Shown here piece by piece: positions 40,201-50,328 of a stretch of 64,000 nt of DNA. The notes under the pieces are model-generated. The model saw only the letters and a list, made by a program, of their open reading frames with translations. It did not search any database and was not told where the DNA came from. The first letter of the stretch is position 1, and each line of letters opens with the position of its first letter. Both the position numbers and the translations under genes were made by a program. Source of the stretch: DATKNA01 sp963755755 (GTDB lineage: Bacteria > Actinomycetota > Actinomycetes > Actinomycetales > Kineosporiaceae); NCBI GenBank assembly GCA_963755755.1, contig CAVWLJ010000008.1, positions 1 to 64,000 on the forward strand, written 5' to 3'.

Positions 40201-42171
40201 CGTCGCTGAAGAGCTCGCGCAGCCGCTCCGGGTGCTGGCCCCGCGCGGTGTAGCGCAAGCCCGAAGTCGTACACCCAGGCGCTGCGGCCGTCGGGGCGGC
40301 GGATCTCGTAGGGCCGCTCGTCCACCACGTCGGCGCCCAGGTCGCCCAGGTACGGCAGGACGTCGGTGAGCGAGAGCGGCGCCAGCCGGTAGAGCTTGAA
40401 CCGCCGCTCGTCCTCGGACGCCCCGACGGGCTCGTAGAGGTTCATGCCCGAGCGACGGCGCGCCCCCCGCCTCCAGCGCCTCGATGCGGCGCAGGTCCGC
40501 GACCGCGACCCGGGCGGGGAAGTCCTCCTTGTACGCCTCCGGGAACCCGCGGCCCCAGACCCGCAGCAGCCGCGCGGCCTCCTCCTCGCCGGTGTCCGAG
40601 CGCAGCGCGTCGGCGAGGTCCTCGTCCCAGGTACGGGTGGCCTCGACGAGGCGGCGCTCGAGGTCGTCGCGGTCGACGTCCGGCAGGTGCGCCCCGGCCG
40701 GGAGCCGGACGACGAAGTGCAGCCGGGCGAGCACGCTCTCGCTGACCCGGGTGCTGTAGTCGACGGTGGTCGCATGGAAGGTGGCGCGCAGGATCTCCTC
40801 CATGCGCAGCCGCACCGAGGTCGTGTACCGGTCGCGGGGCAGGAAGACCAGGCAGGAGACGTAGCGGCCGTAGTCGTCGACCCGCATGAACAACCGGGTG
40901 CGGCGGCGCTCCTGCAGGTGCATGACGGCGATGACGGTCGCCTGGAGATCCTCGACCGAGATCTCGAAGAGCTCGTCGCGGGGGTAGGTCTCGAGGATCT
41001 GCAGCAGGTCCTTGCCGGAGTGGCTGTCGTCGGGGAACCCCGACCGGTCGAGCACGTCCTGCACCTTGCGCCGCACTACCGGGATGCGGCGGACGCTGTC
41101 GGTGTACGCGCTGGAGGCGAACAGCCCGAGGAAGCGGCGCTCCCCGATCACCTCGCCGGCGTCGTCGAACTGCTTGATGCCGATGTAGTCGAGGTACGCC
41201 GCCCGGTGCACGGTCGCCCGGGTATTGGCCGTGGTCAGGACCAGGAGCTGCTTCTCGCGCGCCTTGGCCCGCGCCTGCGGGGTGAGCCGGTTGAAGCTCG
41301 GGGAGTTGTGGTGCTGGTCGTAGCGCAGGATGCCGAGCCCCGAGCCGGTGCGGGCGACCAGGGTGTCGCGGCCGTCCCGCTCCACCAGGGTGTAGTCGCG
41401 GTAACCGAGGAAGGTGAAGTGGTCCTCGGCGAGCCACTCCAGCAGCGCCCGCCCCTCGGCGGCCTCCTCCGGCGGCAGCCCGGGCGGCGGCGAGGCCCCG
41501 AGCTCGTCGGCGATCTCGCGGGCCCGCTGCTTCATCTTCGGCCAGTCCTCGACGGCCACCCGGACGTCCTCGAGCACCGAGCGGACCCCGCCGAGGATCT
41601 CCTCGACCCGCTCGGGGTCGGTCTCGCGGTCGATCTCGACGTGGATCCACGACTCGACCAGGCTGTCCCGCGGGTGCTCCTGCTTGGCCCAGTCCGTGGC
41701 GCTGACCTCGAGGAGCTCCGCCAGGGCGCCGGTGACGTCGCGGCGGACGACGACCTGCGGGTGGACCATGAGGTGGATCCCGCGCTCCTGGCGGGAGAGC
41801 TCGGTGGTCACCGAGTCGACGAGGAAGGGCATGTCGTCGGTGACGATCTCGACGACGGTGTGACCGCTGGTCCAGCCGTACTCGTCGACCGTCGGGGTGA
41901 AGACCCGCACGTTCGCGGTGCCCTGCGGGCGGTGGCCGGCCAGCTGCTTGTGGGAGAGGGCGGCGCCGGCGAGGTCGAGCGGCTCCCGCTCGGCGAGGTC
42001 CTCGACCGGGACGTGGCGGTAGTACCGCCCGAGGAAATCCCGCAGCCGCTCGTACCGGTGGCCCGTGCGTTCCGCGGCCTCCGCCGCGCGATCGAGCAGC
42101 TCGTCGCGCTCGCCGGAGCCCACCGTCGTCCGCGCTGTCGTCCGCGCCGTCGTCTCCGCCGCCTGGGACAT
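37223..42171 (-). CDS. gdh: NAD-dependent glutamate dehydrogenase, large type (frameshifted twice)
   Basis: About 1,650 aa when the frames are joined, the size of the L_180/Rv2476c-type GDH. It oxidises glutamate to 2-oxoglutarate and ammonia with NAD. The N-terminal ACT-like part (MSQAAETTAR from ATG 42171) carries VEIVTDDMPFLVDSVTTEL, the catalytic part holds RGGLRWSDRQEDFRTEVLG, PTGAKGGFVGKQLP and the Rossmann-side TVVGIGDMSGDVFGNGML. +1 breaks occur near 40450 (after RIEALEAGG) and 40260 (YDFGL then RYTARGQ). Both lie in conserved sequence, so sequence error is likely. It follows pdtaS on the minus strand and precedes the proline catabolic pruA. Confidence 0.92.
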
Positions 42172-42339
42172 GCCACGCCTCGCCTCGACCCGGTCGCCGG
42201 CGCGCCGCGCTGCGCGCCGTACTCGCCAGGACCATACCTCCGCCGTCCCGGGCGGGACCGGAGGCCCACGAGCGGTACGGACCGATATCCTCGCCGCCTG
42301 CCCTTCGCGGCACCGCCCAGCCATCACCCGGAGGACGAC

Positions 42340-42837
42340 GTGCGCCTGCGCGCCGAGATCCGCTACGACGCGGCCCCGAACGACGTGTTCGCGATGCTCA
42401 CGGACGCGGCCTTCCAGGAGCGCAAGTGCGCCGCGACCGGAGCCCTGGAGAGCGAGGTGGAGATCGAGCGCTTCGCGGACGGCGGCGCGACGATCCGCAC
42501 CCGCCGGACGATGCCGACCGACCAGGTGCCGGACTTCGCCCGCACGTTCGTGGGGCGCACGCTCGACATCGTCCAGGTCGACGACTTCGGAGCGCCGGAC
42601 GGCGAGGGCCGGCGCGACGGCACCGTCGTCGTCGAGATCAAGGGCGCACCGGTCCGGTTCGCCGGGTCGCTGGCGCTCGGGCCGTCCACTGCCGGCACGC
42701 TGCAGACCCTCGACGGCGACATCAAGGCCTCGGTGCCGCTCGTCGGCGGCCGGCTGGAGCGGGCCCTGGAGCCCGCCCTGCAGGCCGCGATCCGGGTGGA
42801 GCAGCGCGAGGGCACCGCCTGGCTCGCCGCCCGCTGA
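42340..42837 (+). CDS. DUF2505 domain-containing protein
   Basis: 165 aa SRPBCC-like (START-fold) protein: RLRAEIRYDAAPNDVFAMLTD, RRTMPTDQVPDFARTFVG and a final helix VPLVGGRLERALEPALQAA. DUF2505 members are actinobacterial, unassigned, probably bind hydrophobic ligands. GTG 42340 follows GGAGG. Divergent from gdh over 168 bp. Confidence 0.88.
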   Translation: MRLRAEIRYDAAPNDVFAMLTDAAFQERKCAATGALESEVEIERFADGGATIRTRRTMPTDQVPDFARTFVGRTLDIVQVDDFGAPDGEGRRDGTVVVEIKGAPVRFAGSLALGPSTAGTLQTLDGDIKASVPLVGGRLERALEPALQAAIRVEQREGTAWLAAR

Positions 42838-42864
42838 GCACCCGCCCGCTCGTCGGAGGGCGAG

Positions 42865-44493
42865 TCAGAGCATGTGCGGGTAGAGGTGCGAGGTCGCGGG
42901 GACGAACGTCTCCTTGATCGAGCGGGTCGACGTCCAGCGCTGCAGGTTCTGGGCGGAGCCTGCCTTGTCGTTCGTCCCGGACGCGCGGGCGCCCCCGAAC
43001 GGCTGCTGACCCACCACGGCGCCGGTCGGCTTGTCGTTGACGTAGAAGTTGCCGGCCGCGTACCGCAGGCGCTGCGCGGCGTCCATGATCACCTCACGGT
43101 CCTGGGCCACGATCGAGCCGGTGAGGGCGTAGGGAGTTACCGCCTCCATCTGGTCGACGACCTCGTCGTACCGGTCGTCGTCGAAGACGTGCACCGCGAG
43201 GATCGGGCCGAAGTACTCGGTGGCGAACATCTCGTCGGTCGGGTCGTCCCCCACGATCACGGTCGGCCGCACGAACCAGCCCTGCTCGTCGTCGTAGCCC
43301 CCACCGGCGATGATCTCGGTGCCGGCCTGGTGCCTGGCCCGCTCGATCGCGGTCACGTGCTTGGCGAACGCGCGCTCGTCGATGACGGCGCCGAGGAAGT
43401 TCGACAGATCGGTGACCGGGCCCATGGGCAGCGACTCGACGACGTCGACGAGGTCGTCCTTCAGCCGCTCCCACACCGACCGCGGCACGTACGCGCGGGA
43501 GGCCGCGGAGCACTTCTGCCCCTGGTACTCGAACGCGCCGCGGACCAGCGCCGTCCGGAGCACATCGACGTCCGCCGAGGGGTGGGCCAGCACGAAGTCC
43601 TTGCCGCCGGTCTCGCCGACGACGCGCGGGTAGCCGCGGTAGACGTCCAGGTTCTCCGCGACCGACCGCCACAGCCGCTTGAAGGTGGCGGTCGACCCGG
43701 TGAAGTGGATGCCGGCGAGGTCGGGGTGCGCGAGCGCGACGTCGCTGACCGGGAGCCCGTCACCGTGCACGAGGTTGATCACCCCGGGTGGCAGGCCGGC
43801 GGCCTCGAGCAGCCGCATGGTGAAGTGCGCCGCGAACGCCTGCGTCGGTGACGGCTTCCAGACGACGACGTTGCCCATGAGCGCGGGAGCCGTCGGCAGG
43901 TTGCCCGCGATGGCGGTGAAGTTGAACGGAGTGATCGCGTAGACGAAGCCCTCGAGCGGCCGGTGGTCGGTGCGGTTCCAGACGCCCTTGCTGTTGGCCG
44001 GGGGCTGGTCGGCGAGCAGCTGCGCCGCGAAGGAGGCGTTGAAGCGCCAGAAGTCGATGAGCTCGCAGGCGGCGTCGATCTCCGCCTGGTAGGCGGTCTT
44101 GCTCTGGCCGAGCATGGTCGCGGCGTTGAGGGTCTGCCGCCAGGGCCCGCTGAGCAGCTCGGCGGCCTTGAGGAACACCGCGGCCCGCTCGTCGAACGGC
44201 GTCTCCCGCCAGGCCGGTGCCGCGGCGAGAGCGGCCTCGACGGCCGCGCGGGCGTCGTCGTGGGTGGCGTTCCACAGCGTGCCCAGCGTCGAGTGCCGGG
44301 CGTGCGGCTGGACGACGTCGACCGGCTTGCCCTCGCCGCCGAGCTCGCGGCCCCCGATGGTGTGGGTCAGGTCGACCTGGCCCTCGGCGAGCTCGGTGAG
44401 CCGCGCTTGGAGCGCCGCGCGCTCGGAACTCCCGGGTGCGTAGTCGAGGACGGTCTCGTTCACGGGCGCGGGCACGCTGGTCGCGGCATCCAT
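42865..44493 (-). CDS. pruA: L-glutamate gamma-semialdehyde dehydrogenase (1-pyrroline-5-carboxylate dehydrogenase)
   Basis: 542 aa aldehyde dehydrogenase converting glutamate semialdehyde (from proline) to glutamate with NAD. Cofactor and catalytic motifs: ITPFNFTAIAGNLP, HFTGSTATFKRLW, GETGGKDFV, the nucleophile YQGQKCSAASR, and EYFGPILAVHVF. Length and start (MDAATSVPAPVNE, ATG 44493) match PruA/RocA. No proline dehydrogenase gene is beside it. Its product glutamate is the substrate of the neighbouring GDH. Confidence 0.95.
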   Translation of the reverse strand: MDAATSVPAPVNETVLDYAPGSSERAALQARLTELAEGQVDLTHTIGGRELGGEGKPVDVVQPHARHSTLGTLWNATHDDARAAVEAALAAAPAWRETPFDERAAVFLKAAELLSGPWRQTLNAATMLGQSKTAYQAEIDAACELIDFWRFNASFAAQLLADQPPANSKGVWNRTDHRPLEGFVYAITPFNFTAIAGNLPTAPALMGNVVVWKPSPTQAFAAHFTMRLLEAAGLPPGVINLVHGDGLPVSDVALAHPDLAGIHFTGSTATFKRLWRSVAENLDVYRGYPRVVGETGGKDFVLAHPSADVDVLRTALVRGAFEYQGQKCSAASRAYVPRSVWERLKDDLVDVVESLPMGPVTDLSNFLGAVIDERAFAKHVTAIERARHQAGTEIIAGGGYDDEQGWFVRPTVIVGDDPTDEMFATEYFGPILAVHVFDDDRYDEVVDQMEAVTPYALTGSIVAQDREVIMDAAQRLRYAAGNFYVNDKPTGAVVGQQPFGGARASGTNDKAGSAQNLQRWTSTRSIKETFVPATSHLYPHML

Positions 44494-44552
44494 GCCCGCA
44501 TCCTCACGCCGGGTGGCGGAGCGCGACAAGTGGACGCTGGTTGGATGGCGCC

Positions 44553-45464
44553 GTGGATCGCGAGAACGGGCCGGAGGAGCCCCTCGTCGCGCGCATCCCC
44601 GGCCCGTCCGGCCCGGTGCGCGTGCACGTGTGGCCGGCCCTGGAGCCGGACGCCGACGACGACCCGGCCGGCCGGCCCGCGGCACGGCGTGCCCGGCGCC
44701 GGCGCGGTGAGTCGGGGCGGCCGGTGCTGCTCGCCTTCCACGGCTGGACGGACGGCGGCGTGGTGTTCGGGCCACTGGCGGAGGCGCTCGGCCGGCGCTG
44801 GACCGTCGTCGCGCCGGACGCACCCGCCCACGGCGGCACACCCTGGCGGCCGGCCACGGAGTTCCGGCTCGACGACCAGACCGGCATCGGGGTCGCCGTC
44901 CTCGACGCCCTGCCGGCGCCGCTCGGGCGGCGCGCCCCCGTCGTCACGCTCGGCCATTCGATGGGCGCCGTGCCGGCGGCGGGGGTCGCGGCCGCCCGTC
45001 CCCGCGCCGTCCGGCACGTCGTGCTCGAGGACCCGGTCCGGACGACGGCCCGTGCGGCGCGCCGGCAGACCGGGCGCCGGCAGCGGGTGGAGTTGCTGCA
45101 GGCGCTCGACCTCGAGCAGCGCATGGCCCTGATGCGCGGCGAGCACCCCGACTGGCCCGAGGACGAGCTCGAGCCGTGGGCGCGGAGCAAGGCCGAGATC
45201 GACCTCAGCCACCTGCGGGTGCCGACCGACTGGGGCGAACCCCTGGCCGCACGGCTCGCCGACGTCCGCTGCCCGGTCACGCTCGTCCGCGGTGCCCCGG
45301 CGCGGGGCGCTCTCGTCTCGGCGGCGGCGGCGCGCCGGTCGGCGGCCGTCTGCCCGGCAGGGTGCGAGGTCGTCGCACTCGACGCCGGCCACAACGTGCG
45401 GCGCGAGGCGCGGACCCGGTTCGTGGCGACGCTCGCCGCGATCCTCGGGCGCTACGAGCCCTGA
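44553..45464 (+). CDS. Alpha/beta hydrolase
   Basis: 303 aa. Oxyanion strand LLAFHGWTDGG, nucleophile elbow LGHSMGAVPA, and C-terminal DAGHNVRRE with the catalytic His. Substrate cannot be told. The start GTG 44553 has a purine-rich GGATGG upstream. Its stop overlaps the convergent DUF6912 gene. Confidence 0.87.
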   Translation: MDRENGPEEPLVARIPGPSGPVRVHVWPALEPDADDDPAGRPAARRARRRRGESGRPVLLAFHGWTDGGVVFGPLAEALGRRWTVVAPDAPAHGGTPWRPATEFRLDDQTGIGVAVLDALPAPLGRRAPVVTLGHSMGAVPAAGVAAARPRAVRHVVLEDPVRTTARAARRQTGRRQRVELLQALDLEQRMALMRGEHPDWPEDELEPWARSKAEIDLSHLRVPTDWGEPLAARLADVRCPVTLVRGAPARGALVSAAAARRSAAVCPAGCEVVALDAGHNVRREARTRFVATLAAILGRYEP

Positions 45465-45988
45465 ACGTCCCGCGGCAGATCGTGCGGCAGGCCTCCCGGC
45501 ACGAGGTCCGGGATCTCGGTGACGTCGTACCAGAGGAGCTCGGTGGCCTCGGCCTCGTCGAGGGCGAACCGGGCGTCGTCGTCCCCGGCGTCCGCTGCCG
45601 GGAGGGCGGCCGCGGCGGCGGAGACGGCGTCCGCGGCCTCCGGCTCGTCCACGTGCACGCTCGCCACGTCCTCCAGCGGCACCGCGGCGACGACCGTCAC
45701 GGCGGACCGGAACCGCTCGTCCGGCCGCGGCCGCACCGCGTCGTCCGGCACGTCGGCGGCGACGACGACCCGGCGGAACGACGAGTCCCCCGCCGCGGCC
45801 AGCGCGCGCAGGGACGCCTCGGCGGCGTCGGTGAGCGCGGCGTACTCCAGCTCCTCGAGGTCGCCGGTCACGTACCACTCGCGGATCGCCCCCGTCACGG
45901 CGTGCGCGTCGATCGGCGCCGGCCCGAACGTCCCCGCCGCGTAGGCCGCGGCCAGGGCGTCGAGGGTGGTCGGGAGGTAGACCCGCAT
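45452..45988 (-). CDS. DUF6912 family protein
   Basis: 178 aa, opens MRVYLPTTLDALAAAY and has the family segment REWYVTGDLEELEYAAL and RRVVVAADVPDD. Acidic, soluble, restricted to actinobacteria, function unknown. Its start codon shares a base with the stop of the patatin-like gene (TGATG), so the two are coupled; it is the third gene of a WS/DGAT-patatin-DUF6912 run. Confidence 0.88.
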   Translation of the reverse strand: MRVYLPTTLDALAAAYAAGTFGPAPIDAHAVTGAIREWYVTGDLEELEYAALTDAAEASLRALAAAGDSSFRRVVVAADVPDDAVRPRPDERFRSAVTVVAAVPLEDVASVHVDEPEAADAVSAAAAALPAADAGDDDARFALDEAEATELLWYDVTEIPDLVPGGLPHDLPRDVQGS

Positions 45989-46989
45989 CAGCCCGCCTCC
46001 TGGATGGACTGGTCGAACTCGATCGGCGCGGCCAGGTCGCCGATCGGCTCCGGGTCGCGCAGGGCTGCCGCGGACGTCCGCAGCGACGTCCGCAGCACCT
46101 CGTGCCGGCGCTCCCCCGCCATGAGGTTGCTGCCCATCGCCGCGAGGTCCTCCGGGCCAGGGCCGAGCACGGTGACCTCCGTCCCGGCGTGGTGCACCTT
46201 GGCGACCTCCCGCAGGCACCGCCGGGTCACCTGCGCCCGCCAGCGCCGCTCCGCCCGAGCGAGCAGGGAGGCCGGCCGGTCGAAGGCGAACGACACCATG
46301 GGCGCGAGCACGAACACTTCTGCGAGGCCGAGCCCGGCGAGCAGATCGGCGCTGGTGGCGGACCACGCACCGCCGTCCACGTAGCGGTGGCCGCCGATCG
46401 TCATCGGCGCGTACCAGCCCGGGATGGCGCAGGATGCCATCACGGCGTCCGCCAGGTCGACGGCCGGGGCATGCTCGGAGCCGAACACGACCCGGTGCCC
46501 GGTGTCGTAGTCGAGGGCGACCACGCGGACGCCGGGGTGCGGCGCCCAGCCGGTGGGCACCAGGCCGGCCACGAGCGCCCCGACCGCCGCGAGGCTCCCA
46601 CGCCCCTCGGGCATCAGGCCGGCGAGCACCGCGGTCGGCGGCATCCGCCGCCAGCGCGACACGTTCCGGGTCACCAGCGCGGCGCTGCCGACGTGGAAGT
46701 GCGGCCGCGGCGGGTGCGCGCCCCCGACGGAGCTGTCGTAGCTCCAGGCGGCCGTGGCCAGTCGTTCGTCGGAGGGCGCTGCCCCGAGCTGGTGCGCGCG
46801 CAGGTCGTCGGCCGCAACGCCGGCGCCGAGCAGTGCGGCGGTCACCGAACCGGCCGAGGTCCCGACGATGACCTCGGCGTCGCGGGCGTCCAGGCCGTGG
46901 ACCTCCTGGAGGGCGCTCAGCGCTCCGACCGTCCAGGCGCCGCCGAGCACCCCGCCGCCCCCGAGCACGAGGCCCCAGCGCCGGCTCAT
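45988..46989 (-). CDS. Patatin-like phospholipase
   Basis: 333 aa. Patatin fold: glycine-rich oxyanion loop LGGGGVLGGAW, nucleophile elbow VGTSAGSVTAAL, and the catalytic Asp in YVDGGAWSATSA. It cleaves acyl esters of lipids with a Ser-Asp dyad. Its start overlaps the WS/DGAT stop (ATGA), joining a lipase to an acyltransferase, which hints at storage-lipid turnover. Confidence 0.92.
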   Translation of the reverse strand: MSRRWGLVLGGGGVLGGAWTVGALSALQEVHGLDARDAEVIVGTSAGSVTAALLGAGVAADDLRAHQLGAAPSDERLATAAWSYDSSVGGAHPPRPHFHVGSAALVTRNVSRWRRMPPTAVLAGLMPEGRGSLAAVGALVAGLVPTGWAPHPGVRVVALDYDTGHRVVFGSEHAPAVDLADAVMASCAIPGWYAPMTIGGHRYVDGGAWSATSADLLAGLGLAEVFVLAPMVSFAFDRPASLLARAERRWRAQVTRRCLREVAKVHHAGTEVTVLGPGPEDLAAMGSNLMAGERRHEVLRTSLRTSAAALRDPEPIGDLAAPIEFDQSIQEAG

Positions 46990-48416
46990 CGGGCCGCCTC
47001 CACCAGCTCGGCCAGCGCCTCGACGATGCAGCGGCGCAGGTCGTCGAGATCGGGCATCGCCTCGCGGTCGCCGTTGAGGCCGTAGTGGACGCCGCCGTCG
47101 TACGACGTCAGCCCGATCGCGAGCGCCTGACCGCGGGCGAGCGGGATGACGGGGTACGACGCGAGCATCCGGGAGCCGTCGAGGTAGAGCGGGTGCTGCG
47201 GGCCCGGCACGTTGGTCACGACCAGATTGAACAGCCGACGGGACAGTCCCGACGCGACCCGCGCGCCGAGCGAGTGCAGTGTCGGCGGCGCGAATCCGGC
47301 GATCCCGGCGATCGCGGGCGCGCTGAGCGCCTGACCGGCCTCGCGGTGCACCCGGGTCTGGTAGGCGACCTGGTGCAGCCGCATGATCGGGCTGGGCTCC
47401 CCGGTGGGCAGGTCGACGAGCAGCGAGGCCACCCGGCTGCCGATCGCGCCCGCGTCGGAGGGCGTCTCCGCCCGGACGCTCATCGGCACCAGGGCGCGCA
47501 CGATGCTGGCCGGGCCCACCGCAGCTCCGCGGGCCTGCAGCCACACCCGGAGCGCACCCGCGAGCGTGGCGAGCACGACGTCGTTGATCGTGGTCTGCGG
47601 CCCGTCGTCCCCGGCGCGCGACCGGGCGTGGAAGGCGCGGACCTTGCGGTAGTCCTCGAGGTCCGTCGCGAGCAGGGCGAACCGCCGGTGGCCGCTGATG
47701 TCGACGTTGAGCGGACTGCGGAGCTGGGTGCGGGTCGCGCTGCGCGCAGCCACGGCCAGCCCGCCGAGCGCCTCCGCGGCGCGGGCGCCGACGGTGAGGA
47801 CGTCGCCGATCCCGGCGCGGGCGGTGTCCGCGAGCACCTGCTGCGGACGCCGGAGCGTGTCGACGACGGCGGCGGCGACCAGCTCGGCGAAGCTCGGCTC
47901 GCGGGACGGCCGCCAGGTGTGCAGCGGGGGCTCACGGCCGTCGGGGTCGTCGTCGAGCACGACCTGGCCGAGGTCCACCGCGTGGATGCCGTCGACCAGT
48001 GCCTGGTGCACCTTGGTGATCACCGCGAACCGGTCGCCCTCGAGGCCCTCGACGACGTCCATCTCCCACAGCGGCCGGGAGCGGTCCAGCCGGCGCGCCT
48101 GCACCCGCGCGACGAGCTCCTCCAGCTGCTCCTGCGACCCGGGGCTCGGCAGGGCCTGGCGCCGTACGTGGAAGGTGAGGTCGAAGCGCTCGTCGTCGAC
48201 CCAGACGGGGTTGGCGAGCCGGCCGGGCACGAACCGGACGCGCTGCCGGTACCGCGGGACGAGGGCGATCCGGGACTCGACGTGGCGGAGCAGCCGGGCG
48301 ACGTCCAGCCCGGCCTCCCCGGCTCGGAAGATCATGAGGGAGCCGACGTGCATGGGCGTCGTCCGCTCCTCGAGGTAGAGGAACGAGACGTCCAGCGGTG
48401 ACAGCCGGTCCGACAC
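46986..48416 (-). CDS. WS/DGAT-type O-acyltransferase with altered active-site motif
   Basis: 476 aa wax ester synthase / diacylglycerol acyltransferase-like. Starts SDRLSPLDVSFLYLEE (GTG 48416, with GGAGG). The HHxxxDG acceptor motif reads VHQALVDGIHA, so the second His is Gln. The C-terminal PGPQHPLYLDGSRM and GLTSYDGGVHYGLNGD segments match the family. It makes triacylglycerol or wax esters in canonical members; the Gln replacement of the base makes normal activity doubtful. Confidence 0.9.
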   Translation of the reverse strand: MSDRLSPLDVSFLYLEERTTPMHVGSLMIFRAGEAGLDVARLLRHVESRIALVPRYRQRVRFVPGRLANPVWVDDERFDLTFHVRRQALPSPGSQEQLEELVARVQARRLDRSRPLWEMDVVEGLEGDRFAVITKVHQALVDGIHAVDLGQVVLDDDPDGREPPLHTWRPSREPSFAELVAAAVVDTLRRPQQVLADTARAGIGDVLTVGARAAEALGGLAVAARSATRTQLRSPLNVDISGHRRFALLATDLEDYRKVRAFHARSRAGDDGPQTTINDVVLATLAGALRVWLQARGAAVGPASIVRALVPMSVRAETPSDAGAIGSRVASLLVDLPTGEPSPIMRLHQVAYQTRVHREAGQALSAPAIAGIAGFAPPTLHSLGARVASGLSRRLFNLVVTNVPGPQHPLYLDGSRMLASYPVIPLARGQALAIGLTSYDGGVHYGLNGDREAMPDLDDLRRCIVEALAELVEAAR

Positions 48417-48546
48417 CCGCCACCTCCTCACCCGCCGGTCCCACCCGGCGGGGACGATCCTGTCACGCGCCCCGCGTATCGTGTCGGCGGCACAGGCCGG
48501 CCATGCCCCGCACGGCCGCATCCCCACAGCCCTCCGGAGGACCGAG

Positions 48547-48991
48547 GTGACCAGCAGGATCCGTCGAGCCGCCGCGGGCTCCGCGCTCGTCGTGGCGGGC
48601 CTGACCCTCGCGGGCTGCGGCGGCACCGCCTCCAGCGCGACCTCGCCGGCGACGTCCTCGAGCCCGTCAGTCGAGCCCGTCGGCGAGCCCGTTGCCGAGC
48701 GCGTCGGCGTCCGGCACGGTCAGCCCTGCCGGCACGAACCTGGCGATCACCGTGAAGGGGTCGACCGTCACCCCCGCACCGACGAGTGTGGACGTCCCCG
48801 TCGGTACCCCGGTGCACCTGACCGTGACGGCCGACCGGACCTCCGAGGTGCACGTGCACGTCCTGGACCTGGAGAAGCCGATCACCGCGGGGCAGCCGCT
48901 GACGATCGACTTCACCCCCACCCAGCAGGGCGTCTACGAGGTCGAGCTGCACGACCCCGACCTCCTGCTGGTCAAGCTCGCGGTCCGATGA
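48547..48991 (+). CDS. Cupredoxin-like secreted lipoprotein (frameshifted)
   Basis: About 147 aa when joined. The N-terminus from GTG 48547 is a lipoprotein signal peptide ending VAGLTLAGC (lipobox), then a Ser/Thr-rich linker. The frame moves +1 between 48670 and 48700 (three near-copies of GAGCCCGT(C) lie there) into a beta-rich domain VTPAPTSVDVPVGTPVHL to LVKLAVR resembling the cupredoxin fold, but no clear type-1 Cys-His-Met set is visible. It may bind copper or iron at the membrane outside. Next is a related membrane protein. Confidence 0.75.
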
Positions 48992-49001
48992 GCACGCCCC
49001 G

Positions 49002-50328
49002 GTGAGGGCGGCTCTCGTCGCCCACGGCATCGGGGGCCGTGAGGATCTCCCGCTCCCCCTCGGGTGGGCCGTGGCCGGGGCCGCCACCGCGGTGGTCCTC
49101 TCGTTCGTGCTGCTCGGCGTGCTGTGGCGCGAACCCCGGCTGGACGCCGAGAAGGGCGGCCGGCCGCTGCCCGCCGGCCTCGCCCGGGCGCTCGACGCGC
49201 CCGCGTTCCGCCGCACCCTCGCCGGGCTCGGCCTGCTCGGCGCGGTCGTGGACGCTGCTCGCGCTGGTGTTCGGCCCGGACGACGCGCGCAACCCGGTGC
49301 CGTGGGTCGTCTACGTGCTCGTCTGGGTGGGCCTCGCCCTGGTGTCGGCGCTGTTCGGGCCGGTGTGGCGACAGGTGAACCCGTTGCGCACCGTCCACGC
49401 GCTGCTCAATCGCGCGCTCGGGCTCGACCCGCGCGACGGCGTCCGGGAGCTCCCCGCACGGCTGGGCTGGTGGCCGGCCGCGGCGGGGCTGTACGCCTTC
49501 GCCTGGTTGGAGCTGGTCTCCTCCGATCCCGCGGCGCTCTCGACGCTGCGGTGGGCGATCGCGTTCTACGCCGCCGGAAACCTGTTCGCGGCGCTGCTCT
49601 ACGGCAGCCACTGGTTCGACCGCGGCGACGCCCTGGAGGCGTGGTCCGGCCTCTACGGCAAGATCTCCCCGCTCGGCAGGCGCGGCGCCGACGGCGTCCT
49701 GGTGCTGCGTGCGCCGCTCGCGGGGCTGGACGGCGTCCGCGCCGCTCCGGGTCTGGTGGCCACGGTCGCCGTGATGCTGGGGTCGACGGCCTACGACGGC
49801 CTCTCGGGCTCGACCGCGTGGAACGGCTTCATCCAGTCCCACGGCTGGACCCGGCAGCAGGCCGGGACCGCCGGGCTGACGCTCACCGTGCTGACGCTCA
49901 CCGCGGTCTTCGTCGCCTGCGCCGGCGTCGCGGGCCGGATCGGCGGCCTCGGGCTGGAGGCCGCGACGGGCGCGTTCGCGCCCTCCGTCGTGCCCGTGGC
50001 GCTCGGCTACGTGGTGGCGCACTACTACTCGTTCTTCGTCGTGGAGGGGCAGCGGGCGTTCATCCGGCTCTCCGACCCGCTCGGCATCGGCGCGAACTGG
50101 CTGGGGACCTCGCACCTGCAGCCCTCGTACGTGCTCGCGTCGCCGACGATCGTGGCGGACGTCCAGGTCGCCGCCATCGTCGTCGGTCACGTGCTCGGTG
50201 TCGTCGTCGCGCACGACCGGGCCGTGAAGCTGTTCCCGCGGTCGAGGGCGGTCCTCGGGCAGATCCCGCTGCTCGTGCTCATGGTCGCGCTCACGTGCGG
50301 CGGGCTGTTCCTGCTGTTCTGGGACTAG
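49002..50328 (+). CDS. Multi-pass membrane protein of unknown function (frameshifted)
   Basis: About 441 aa, some nine hydrophobic segments. Opens MRAALVAHGIGGREDLPLPL, changes frame +1 near 49250 (GAV then WTLLALVFGPDD), then GPVWRQVNPLRTVHALLN, YGSHWFDRGDALEAW and HYYSFFVVEGQRAFI. These match a family of uncharacterised actinobacterial integral membrane proteins; the residues HYY and WFDRGD are repeated landmarks. It follows the cupredoxin-like lipoprotein by 10 nt and may function with it. Confidence 0.75.
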
